Positions 57,626 through 64,000 of a stretch of DNA of 64,000 nt are shown piece after piece. Origin of the DNA: Rathayibacter caricis DSM 15933 (GTDB lineage: Bacteria > Actinomycetota > Actinomycetes > Actinomycetales > Microbacteriaceae); assembly GCF_003044275.1 (NCBI RefSeq), contig NZ_PZPL01000001.1, forward strand, positions 1,426,001 through 1,490,000, written 5' to 3'. The position numbers were made by a program, and so were the translations under genes. The stretch's first letter is position 1. Each line of letters begins with the position of its first letter. The notes beneath the pieces were generated by a model. It had not been told where the DNA came from. It ran no database searches and saw only the letters and a program-made list of their open reading frames with translations.

Positions 57626-59206
57626 TTATAACGGGTCGGTGTCGTCCTCGTCGGCGTCCGGATCCGCGTCCGCGGCGATCATCTCGACGATCGTGTCGAC
57701 CGTCAGCCACGGGCCGTTGCTGACCTCGCCGATCTTCTCGCGGTCCTTGAACACGACGATGCGGTCGCTGAGGCGCACCACCTCCTCGAGCTCCGAGGAG
57801 ATGTAGACCACCGAGACGCCCTCCTTGGCGAGCTGCGAGACGTGCGCCTGGATCTCGACCTTCGCGGCCACGTCGATCCCGCGCGCCGGCTCGTCCAGCA
57901 CGAGCAGCCGGGGGCGGGTCGCGAGCCAGCGCGCGAGCACGACCTTCTGCTGGTTGCCGCCCGAGAGGTACTTCACGGGCATGTCCGGGTCGGCCGGAGT
58001 GATGTTCAGCGCCTCGATGTACGTGGAGACCAGGTCGTCGGCCTCGGCCGCCGAGAGCGGGTGCGCCCAGCCGCGCAGCGCCTGGAGGCCCAGCACGAGG
58101 TTGTCGCGGAGGGAGAGGTCGCCGATGATCCCGTCCTCGCGGCGGTTCTCGCTCGAGTGCGCGATCCGGTTCCGCAGGCCCGAGCCCGGGTCGGTGATCT
58201 GCGCGGGCTCGCCGTCGATCAGCACGCGGCCCGAGTCGGCGCGATCCACGCCGCTCAGGAGGGAGGCCAGCTCGGTGCGCCCGGAGCCGCGCAGACCCGC
58301 GAAGCCCACGATCTCGCCGCGGTGCAGCTCCAGGTCGGTCGGGGCGACGGCTCCGCGCCGGCCGAGGCCGAACGCCCGGTAGATCGGGGGCCCGGTGGGC
58401 TGGCGGCGGTGCTCGCGGCGGTCGGAGCCGATCTGCCGCAGCGCGTCGATGTCCTTGCCGATCATCTTCGCGATCAGCTCCGCGCGGTCCATGCTCCGGG
58501 CGGGGTACTCGCCGACGGTGCCGCCGTCGCGCAGCACCGTGAGGCGGTCGCTGAGGGTCAGGACCTGCTCGAGGAAGTGCGAGACGAAGAGGATCGCGAC
58601 GCCGGAGTCGCGCAGGCGCCGCAGCACGGCGAAGAGCCGGGCGACGTCGCCGAGGTCGAGGCTCGAGGTCGGCTCGTCCAGCACGAGCACGCGCGGATGA
58701 TCGACCATCGCGCGGCTGATCGCGACCAGCTGGCGGATCGCCGGGGACAGCGAGCGCAGCGGCAGGCGCGGATCGAGGTCGCCCAGACCGAGCTCGCCGA
58801 GCATCTCAGCGGCGCGCTGATGGGTGCGCGACCACGAGATGCCGAAGCGTCCGCGGACCTCCTGCCCGAGCATCATGTTCTCGCCGATGCTGAGGTTGTC
58901 GGTCAGCCGCTCGTCCTGGAACACGGCCGAGATGCCGGCGGACTTGGCGTCGGCGGGCCCCGAGAAGCTGCGCTCCACGCCGTCCACGGTGATCACTCCG
59001 GCGTCGGGGCGGTGGATGCCGGTGAGCGTCTTGATCAGCGTCGACTTGCCCGCGCCGTTCTCGCCCATCAGGCCGTGGATCTCACCGGGGAACAGGCGGA
59101 AGCCGACGTCCTCGAGGGCGCGGCCCGAGGCGAACGAGACCGTGATGCCCGTCATCTCGACGACGGGGACGGCGGAGCGCTCCGTCGTCCTCGACTGAAC
59201 TGCCAC
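57626..59206 (-). CDS. Orphan YtfR-like double ATPase
   Basis: A 526-residue second YtfR-type ATPase encoded between the LacI regulator and ytfQ. Walker A GENGAGKST, Walker B LVLDEPTSSLD with a degenerate N-terminal signature (LRSLSPAIRQLVAISR), and C-terminal LSGGNQQKVVLARW with DEPARGIDVAAK. The Q-loop reads SAVFQDERL rather than STVYQEVNL in YtfR. There are no permease or binding-protein genes of its own nearby. It may be an alternative motor for the same permeases or a paralogue left after loss of a second importer. GTG 59206 follows GAGGG; the frame extends to 59248. It ends in an acidic tail (DADPDADEDDTD). Confidence 0.85.
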   Translation of the reverse strand: MAVQSRTTERSAVPVVEMTGITVSFASGRALEDVGFRLFPGEIHGLMGENGAGKSTLIKTLTGIHRPDAGVITVDGVERSFSGPADAKSAGISAVFQDERLTDNLSIGENMMLGQEVRGRFGISWSRTHQRAAEMLGELGLGDLDPRLPLRSLSPAIRQLVAISRAMVDHPRVLVLDEPTSSLDLGDVARLFAVLRRLRDSGVAILFVSHFLEQVLTLSDRLTVLRDGGTVGEYPARSMDRAELIAKMIGKDIDALRQIGSDRREHRRQPTGPPIYRAFGLGRRGAVAPTDLELHRGEIVGFAGLRGSGRTELASLLSGVDRADSGRVLIDGEPAQITDPGSGLRNRIAHSSENRREDGIIGDLSLRDNLVLGLQALRGWAHPLSAAEADDLVSTYIEALNITPADPDMPVKYLSGGNQQKVVLARWLATRPRLLVLDEPARGIDVAAKVEIQAHVSQLAKEGVSVVYISSELEEVVRLSDRIVVFKDREKIGEVSNGPWLTVDTIVEMIAADADPDADEDDTDPL

Positions 59207-59305
59207 GTGCCGCCCTCGGTTCGTGTCGCGCGCGAGCAGATGTCTCACGCAAATGGGTGCCGCCGATGATACGCGAGCGCGGGGGCCGGGAAGGTCCCGG
59301 AAGGA

Positions 59306-60307
59306 TCACGACCGGGGAGCGGCCGTCGACTCCCTCACGATCAGCTCCGTGGGGATCCGCGTGCGCTGCGGGATCTCCTGGCCGCGGATCCGTGCGTGGA
59401 TCACCTCGGCGACGGTCGAGCCGAGCTTGTCGAAGTCCTGCTTCACCGTGGTGAGCGGCGGCAGGAAGTGCCGCGCGGTGGGCAGGTCGTCGAAGCCGAT
59501 GATGCTCACGTCCTCGGGCACGCGGATGCCGCGCTCGACGAGTCCGTGGATCACTCCGAGCGCCATCTCGTCGTTGGCGACCACCATCGCGGTGAAGTCG
59601 GGCACCGAGCGCAGGCTGGTCGCGAAGTCGTAGCCGGAGTCGGGGGTCCAGTCGCCGACCACGATGGGCCGCTCGTGCATGCCCCACGCCTTCGCCCGCG
59701 CGTGGAAGGCGCGCTCGCGGGCCCGGGCGTCGAGCCAGTCGAGCGGGCCGGACATGTGGAGCACGTCGCGGTGGCCGAGCGCCGCGAGGTGGTCGACGGC
59801 CTGCGCCATGCCCGCCTGCTGGTCGACTGAGACGGTGAGGAAGGTGGGGTCCTTGTCGGACTTGACGACGAGGGTCGGCACTCCGATCTCGACGGTGCGC
59901 AGCGTCGCGACCGAGGAGGAGCGCGGGGCGATGACGCAGAGCGCGTCGATCCCGAGGCCCGTGAGGTGGTTGATCGCGTCGACCGGAGTCATGTCGTGGT
60001 CGTCGCGCAGGGCGACCGACGTGATCGAGTAGCCCTTCTCGCGGGCCGCGCGCTCGATCGCCCGCAGCGTGCTCGAGGGCCCGAACTCGGCACCGCTCTC
60101 GACCATGACGCCGATGCGGTCGGTGCGCTGCGTGACCAGGGAGCGGGCCGCGATGTTGGGCCGGTAGTTGAGCTCGTCGACCGCCTCGAGGACCCGCTGC
60201 CGGGTCGACTCCTTGATGTTGGGATGACCGCTCAGCACGCGGGACACCGTCATGTGCGAGACGCCGGCGACGGCGGCGACGTGCCGCAGATTGGGCCGGT
60301 CGGCCAT
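59306..60307 (-). CDS. LacI family regulator of the furanose importer region
   Basis: A 333-residue repressor: HTH (LRHVAAVAGVSHMTVSRVLSGHP), hinge YRPNIAARSL and ligand domain ending GFDDLPTARHFLPPLTTVKQ. ATG 60307 follows GGAGGGGG. It is upstream of, and in line with, the orphan ATPase and the ytf operon, and is the best candidate to bind TGTTCACGGTAACA. Binding to that site is inference. Confidence 0.87.
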   Translation of the reverse strand: MADRPNLRHVAAVAGVSHMTVSRVLSGHPNIKESTRQRVLEAVDELNYRPNIAARSLVTQRTDRIGVMVESGAEFGPSSTLRAIERAAREKGYSITSVALRDDHDMTPVDAINHLTGLGIDALCVIAPRSSSVATLRTVEIGVPTLVVKSDKDPTFLTVSVDQQAGMAQAVDHLAALGHRDVLHMSGPLDWLDARARERAFHARAKAWGMHERPIVVGDWTPDSGYDFATSLRSVPDFTAMVVANDEMALGVIHGLVERGIRVPEDVSIIGFDDLPTARHFLPPLTTVKQDFDKLGSTVAEVIHARIRGQEIPQRTRIPTELIVRESTAAPRS

Positions 60308-60464
60308 GTGCACCCCCTCCGGTCCCCGGGCGTCGAGGTCGCGAACCCGCGGATCGGCACGGACTCGCCGGTCGTGGGTGGCACAAGCATAGTCAGCCGC
60401 TGTGAAGGGGACCGGAGGGGCGGACCCCCTTTCAGGGCGCGCTCTCATGGGACCGGGCCCGGCT

Positions 60465-60908
60465 TCAGGGGTCGGCGAGGAAGGCGCCGCGCGCCTGCAG
60501 CAGCCGGCGGAGGTGCCGGGTCACGACGAGGCGCTCCGCGATGCCGCCGAGCGGGCCGAGCGGAGCCGCGTACTCGAGACGATCGATCATGACGGAGCCG
60601 GTGCCGTCGGCCTCGAAGAGGTGCTCGTGCCGGAATCGGGCGAACGGGCCGCGGACCTGCTCGTCGACGAAGCGGTGCGGAGCGTCGAACGCGGTGATCC
60701 GGCTGGTGAGGAGGAGCGGCACGCCGAAGTGGCGGGCCCGCCACGTCACCTCCTCGCCGAGACCGATCAGGCCGGTGACGACTCCGGCCACCGCGCGCTC
60801 GTCGGCCGCGGACTGCGAGGCGGTGTGCAGGCCGATGTCCCGCGCGCGGTCGAACATCTCGGCGGGGGAGCGGGAGGAGCGGGTCGTGCACTCGATCGAG
60901 GCGGTCAC
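60465..60908 (-). CDS. SRPBCC (START-like) superfamily protein
   Basis: A 147-residue cytoplasmic protein with the polyketide-cyclase/START fold: N-terminal strand IECTTRSSRSPAEMFDRARDI, central VTWRARHFGVPLLLTSRITAFDAPHRFVDEQVRGPFARFRHEHLFE and a C-terminal amphipathic helix (AERLVVTRHLRRLLQARGAFL). Such proteins bind hydrophobic ligands in a deep cavity; the ligand is unknown. GTG 60908. It is an independent gene downstream of the LacI region on the same strand. Confidence 0.85.
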   Translation of the reverse strand: MTASIECTTRSSRSPAEMFDRARDIGLHTASQSAADERAVAGVVTGLIGLGEEVTWRARHFGVPLLLTSRITAFDAPHRFVDEQVRGPFARFRHEHLFEADGTGSVMIDRLEYAAPLGPLGGIAERLVVTRHLRRLLQARGAFLADP

Positions 60909-61025
60909 GGGGTCGATCCTCGCGCAGGCAGGAGTGGAGCGGGGACCCGGTCGTCGGCGAGGGGAGTCGCGTCGCCGGCGGAGCGCGGCCTACCGCTCGC
61001 GGTGCCCGTCTGAGAGGCTCGCCCG

Positions 61026-61559
61026 ATGACCGCCGATGCTCCCGCCCCGCCCCGGTTCGCCGATCCCCGCCGGACCGGTGCGCTGATCGGGCTGGCCGGA
61101 GCCGCGGTGTTCGTCTTCTCGTACACGTCCTCCGGCGCCGCGGCGCTGGTGGTCAGGGCGGGGGTCGTCGCGCTGATCGCGGTGACGCTCTGGTTCCTGT
61201 TCGTCCGGCCGCGCGGCCTCGGTCGCTTCGCGCCTCCGACCCGGACGGGCATCGCCGTCTACCTCGCCTGCGTCGTCGGCGAGCTGGCGCTCATCGCGGT
61301 CGGCACGCGCCTGCTGGAGGGCGCCGGTGCCGGCTCGCTGCGGCCCGCCCTCATCGCGCTGGTCGTGGGTCTGCACTTCCTGCCCTTCTCGTGGGCGTTC
61401 CACGAGCGGATGTTCGCGCTGCTGGGCGGGCTGCTGGTCGTGCTCGGCGGGATCGGGCTGCTGACGGGTGCGGCGGAGGCGATGGCGGTGGCGTCCGGAG
61501 TCGTGATGGCGGCGCTGCTGCTCGGGTACAGCCTCGGGGCGTTCGCGCGGCGCGGGTGA
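61026..61559 (+). CDS. Hypothetical integral membrane protein
   Basis: A 177-residue protein with about six hydrophobic segments (GLAGAAVFVFSY, ALVVRAGVVALIAVTLWFLFV, GIAVYLACVVGELALIAVG and others) and little else. It has a conserved-looking FLPFSWAFHERM loop. The family is unknown to me. It stands alone and is divergent from the SRPBCC gene. Confidence 0.75.
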   Translation: MTADAPAPPRFADPRRTGALIGLAGAAVFVFSYTSSGAAALVVRAGVVALIAVTLWFLFVRPRGLGRFAPPTRTGIAVYLACVVGELALIAVGTRLLEGAGAGSLRPALIALVVGLHFLPFSWAFHERMFALLGGLLVVLGGIGLLTGAAEAMAVASGVVMAALLLGYSLGAFARRG

Positions 61560-61620
61560 GGCGGTGCTCGGCGGGCTCGCTGCTCCGCTGCTCGGTTGCT
61601 CCGCTGCTCGGAGGGAAGAG

Positions 61621-61650
61621 GGGTGGGGCCGACCCTGGACGACCCCACCC
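61621..61650 (+). terminator. Terminator-like hairpin after the membrane protein gene
   Basis: GGGTGGGG at 61621-61628 pairs with CCCCACCC at 61643-61650. It starts 60 bp after the stop codon. The preceding stretch contains a tandem GCTCCGCTGCTCGG/GTTGCTCCGCTGCTCGG repeat. The rest of the gap to 61938 (379 bp in total) shows no credible gene. Confidence 0.6.
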
Positions 61651-61938
61651 GTGAGGACGGCGGGGGAGGAGCGGCGTACCCGAAACGCCTGCTCGACCCG
61701 GAGGCCGTCCCGCTCCCTGCGACGCGGTGTTCCGCGGTCGCCGGGTTCCGGATCGAGACGGGTCCGGGTCTCGTGACTCCGACGAGTGTGGCGCACGACG
61801 GTTCCGGTGTCCAACCGGCTCGGCGGCGGGTCGTGTCCGATCCGCCGCGAACGGCCGCACGGCCGCGCGAGGGGCGGCCGTTCTCGCCGCATGAGTCGCG
61901 CTCGTCATCGATCCGTCGAGGAGGGCCGTCGGGAAGCG

Positions 61939-62643
61939 TCAGAGGCGGGAGGCGAAGACGACGAGGTTGTCCTCGTAGCGGCCGATGCCCGTGTCGTAGT
62001 CGCCGGCGCAGGTGACGAGCACGACCTCGTCCTCGAGGGTGCCCCCGAAGACGGCGGTGGTGGGGAAGGCGGCCTTCGGGTGCGCCTCGGTCGCGGTCAC
62101 CCGGTAGCGGTGCAGCGAGCCGTCGACTCCGGTGAGCTCGATCTCGTCGTCGACGCCGAGCTCGCCCAGGCGGAAGAAGACGGCCGGGCCCGAGCGGGAG
62201 TCGACGTGCGCGGCGATCACCGTGCGGCCGGTGCCGCCCGGACGGCCACCGCCCGAGAACCAGCCGACGTCGTCGTAGTCGACGGGCACCTCCATCGTCC
62301 CGTCCGCCGCGATCCCCAGCGGGATGAGCGCCTCGTCGAGGCCCATCGCGGGCACGGAGAGGCGCGCGGGCTCGACGCCGACGCCCAGGACGGGGGTCGG
62401 CGCGGCCGTGACCGGAGCGGGCGCCACCGGCGCCGAGTCCGTCGGGGGCGGTGTCGCCGGGGAAGACGGGGTCGGGGTGGTCGCCGTCGGAGCGGCCGCC
62501 GCCGGCTCTGTCGTCGCGCGCGGGGACGCGACCGCGGGAGGCGCCGCTCCCGCCGCCTCGGACGCGGGAGGCGCGGACGCGGCGCACCCGCTGAGGAGCA
62601 GCGCCGCGCAGAGGACCGCACCGCTCCTCAGCCGAGTGCCCAC
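61939..62643 (-). CDS. Class F sortase (lipoprotein-like N-terminus)
   Basis: A 234-residue transpeptidase of the actinobacterial class F type. The catalytic residues are H146 (IAAHVDSR), C212 (VLVTCAGDYD) and R222 (GRYEDNLV). The N-terminus carries LLLSGCAAS, a lipobox-like signal, followed by a long Ala/Pro/Thr-rich linker before the sortase domain (about 80-234). It attaches surface proteins by cutting within a sorting signal. GTG 62643 lies 2 bp after the CHRD gene, whose LQTGG signal makes it the obvious substrate. Confidence 0.87.
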   Translation of the reverse strand: MGTRLRSGAVLCAALLLSGCAASAPPASEAAGAAPPAVASPRATTEPAAAAPTATTPTPSSPATPPPTDSAPVAPAPVTAAPTPVLGVGVEPARLSVPAMGLDEALIPLGIAADGTMEVPVDYDDVGWFSGGGRPGGTGRTVIAAHVDSRSGPAVFFRLGELGVDDEIELTGVDGSLHRYRVTATEAHPKAAFPTTAVFGGTLEDEVVLVTCAGDYDTGIGRYEDNLVVFASRL

Positions 62644-62645
62644 GG

Positions 62646-63368
62646 TCAGGACGCGGTGCGGCGGCGGGCGACGACGACTCCGAGAGCGCCGAGCGCGGCG
62701 AGCGCGCCGATGCCCGCGACTCCGATCGTCCCGGCGTCGGGGCCGGACGCGGCTGCCGTCGCGCCGCCACCGGTCTGCAGACCGCCGACCGGCACCTGCG
62801 AGAGCTGGCCGCGCACGACGCCTGCGGCGAAGGACGCGGTGTGCGCGTCACCGGCGAAGCCGGCGGGGTCGGCCTCGAGCGCCTTCAGCGAGAAGCCGGC
62901 GCCGGTGTCGGCGCCGTTCGCCTGCACGCCCGTCGTGAACGGGCCCTGCAGGCAGCCCGAGCTGGTGCGCGGTCCGTCGCCCACCGGCGAGGGGTTCGGG
63001 AACGCGATCCGCGGGGGGCCGGACTTCCCGAGCGCGGCCTGGTGGATGTGCGTCGCGGTCTTGGCCGGGCTCTGGTATTCGCCGGTGACGCCGGTCAGGG
63101 TGATGTCGTAGCAGATGATCTCGAGGTCGCTGTTGACCCGGAAGGTCATCTCGCCGGCGGCTCCCGCCTCGCCGGGGGTCGCCACGGAGTCGGCGTTGAC
63201 GACCTGGTCGGGCGTGGCCATGACGGTGAACGCGCTGGTGAAGCTCGACGGCGCGGCCACCTCCGTCTCGGCGTGGGCGGGCGCGGCGGCGAGGAGCGAG
63301 GCGGCGGTGACGGCGGTGATGCCGCCCAGGGCGAGCAGGCGGTTCCGGGTGGCGGACGTCTTCGTCAT
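62646..63368 (-). CDS. CHRD domain surface protein with sortase sorting signal
   Basis: A 240-residue exported protein: signal peptide (LLAAAPAHAE), a CHRD-like domain (FRVNSDLEIICYDITLTGV, TATHIHQAALGKSGPP) and a C-terminal sorting region with LQTGG from residue 197, a hydrophobic segment and ARRR. CHRD domains are beta-sandwich domains with possible metal-related roles; the role here is unknown. Translation is coupled to the sortase gene behind it, and the sigma-factor gene is divergent. ATG 63368. Confidence 0.82.
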   Translation of the reverse strand: MTKTSATRNRLLALGGITAVTAASLLAAAPAHAETEVAAPSSFTSAFTVMATPDQVVNADSVATPGEAGAAGEMTFRVNSDLEIICYDITLTGVTGEYQSPAKTATHIHQAALGKSGPPRIAFPNPSPVGDGPRTSSGCLQGPFTTGVQANGADTGAGFSLKALEADPAGFAGDAHTASFAAGVVRGQLSQVPVGGLQTGGGATAAASGPDAGTIGVAGIGALAALGALGVVVARRRTAS

Positions 63369-63557
63369 GGTGGAGCCTTTCGTTCGCGGGCGACCGGGTG
63401 GGCCCGATGCAGGGGTGTACGGACGCGGCGTGCTCCGCGTTCATCCGGTTCTGAGAAGTTCTTCATAGACTCGGGATCCGCCTCCGGATGAACGGAGCGT
63501 CCCGCGCGGACGTACTCCTCTCGACGGGCCGATCGGCCCACGATCGGGGAGGTGCCG

Positions 63558-64000
63558 ATGACGGCGACGGCGATGCGACGACGGGAGGAGCCCGCGGTGA
63601 CGAGGCTCCCTCGCGACCCCGCCCCGGTCGCTCCGCTGCATCCCGGGGCCGGCTTCGACCTCGCAGCCGCGTACGACGAGCACGGCGGTGCCCTGCTCGG
63701 CTTCGCGGTGAACGCGCTGCGCGACCGCCAGCTCGCGGAGGACTGCGTGCAGGAGACGTTCCTCCGCGCGTGGCGGTCGCGCGCAGGCTACTCCGCCGAG
63801 CGGGCGAGCCTGCGCACGTGGCTGTTCGCGATCGCCCGCAACGTCGTGATCGACGTGCACCGATCGCTGCAGCGCCTGCCCCGCCTCGTCGAGGCGGAGG
63901 TCCTCGAGGAGGTCCCGGGCGACGAGCGCGACCCCCTCGAACCGCTCGCGATGGCGGAGGCGCTCGCGCGGCTCACGGAGCAGCACCGCGCCGTCGTGGT
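63558..64000 (+). CDS. ECF sigma factor, partial (C-terminus off right edge)
   Basis: The frame is open to the window end. It shows sigma region 2 (AAYDEHGGALLGFAVNALRDRQLAEDCVQETFLRAWRS and LRTWLFAIARNVVIDVHR) and the beginning of region 4 (LTEQHRAVVV). The ATG at 63558 follows GGGGAGG; in-frame starts at 63573 and GTG 63597 are alternatives. It is divergent from the CHRD-sortase pair, across 189 bp in which I see no clear dyad. SigK-like and other actinobacterial ECF factors often control surface proteins of this kind; that link is inference. Confidence 0.85.
   Translation, partial: MTATAMRRREEPAVTRLPRDPAPVAPLHPGAGFDLAAAYDEHGGALLGFAVNALRDRQLAEDCVQETFLRAWRSRAGYSAERASLRTWLFAIARNVVIDVHRSLQRLPRLVEAEVLEEVPGDERDPLEPLAMAEALARLTEQHRAVV

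Noticed and set aside
61596..62015. Plus-strand open frame of 139 codons in the gap before the sortase gene
   Set aside because: It spans a terminator-like hairpin and overlaps the sortase 3' end on the other strand; no motif or ribosome-binding site.

Overview
The window is high-GC actinobacterial DNA with short intergenic gaps, many GTG starts and ATGA/GTGA gene overlaps. The gene content (RuMP pair, sugar ABC importers, pectin and hemicellulose enzymes, class F sortase, DUF916/WxL-like surface pair) and the intergenic repeats fit a plant- or soil-associated Microbacteriaceae member such as a Rathayibacter-like organism. The genus is an inference. I saw no rRNA, tRNA, phage gene, transposase, CRISPR array or replication origin; this reads as ordinary chromosome with an accessory carbohydrate-utilisation load.

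Layout. 1-4.86 kb: a zinc importer of the aztABCD type with two AztD-like lipoproteins, split into divergent aztA and aztB-aztD-aztC-aztD transcripts around a Fur/Zur-like dyad. 5.0-7.6 kb: a small secreted peptide, an unusual ATPase-LuxR regulator and, divergent from it, the RuMP genes hxlB-hxlA. 7.6-8.2 kb: palindromic repeats and a DUF2188-like gene. 8.4-9.7 kb: an APC amino acid permease. 10.3-21.2 kb: a glycan locus with a giant secreted glycosidase divergent from a GH36 alpha-galactosidase, a sugar ABC importer and a LacI regulator, with three operator-like dyads in the divergent promoter. 21.5-25 kb: MerR regulator and SulP transporter, a small protein, a guanidine-III riboswitch with an SMR guanidinium exporter, and an OsmC peroxidase. 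25.4-26.5 kb: an ECF sigma pair. 26.7-29.5 kb: oxidoreductase, DUF6807 protein and GH43/GH117-like enzyme. 29.7-33.4 kb: a flavin monooxygenase, a Fic AMP-transferase and an acetyl-xylan-type esterase. 33.6-37.5 kb: a second sugar ABC importer. 37.6-41.8 kb: an F420-reductase-like protein, a repeat field, a Tat lipoprotein and two small unknown genes. 41.8-45.5 kb: a LacI regulator with a sortase-anchored PL11 rhamnogalacturonan lyase. 45.6-47.7 kb: MmcQ/YjbR and DUF916/WxL-like surface proteins. 47.8-60.3 kb: a bifunctional GH43 enzyme, a ytfQRT-yjfF type furanose importer, an extra orphan ATPase and a LacI regulator. 60.4-64 kb: SRPBCC and membrane proteins, a CHRD surface protein with its class F sortase, and a truncated ECF sigma gene.

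How it works together. Several modules couple extracellular depolymerases (PL11, GH43 x2, the GH-A enzyme) to oligosaccharide or furanose importers and intracellular hydrolases (GH36, esterase, GH43/117-like), each next to a LacI regulator. Identical or near-identical dyads recur: GGGCAARCGCTTTCCM before the oxidoreductase and esterase/importer loci, and TGTTCACGGTAACA before both the GH43 enzyme and the furanose-binding protein. This suggests small plant-polysaccharide regulons. Intergenic ends of transcription units carry GTAG-hairpin elements resembling REP/BIME sequences.
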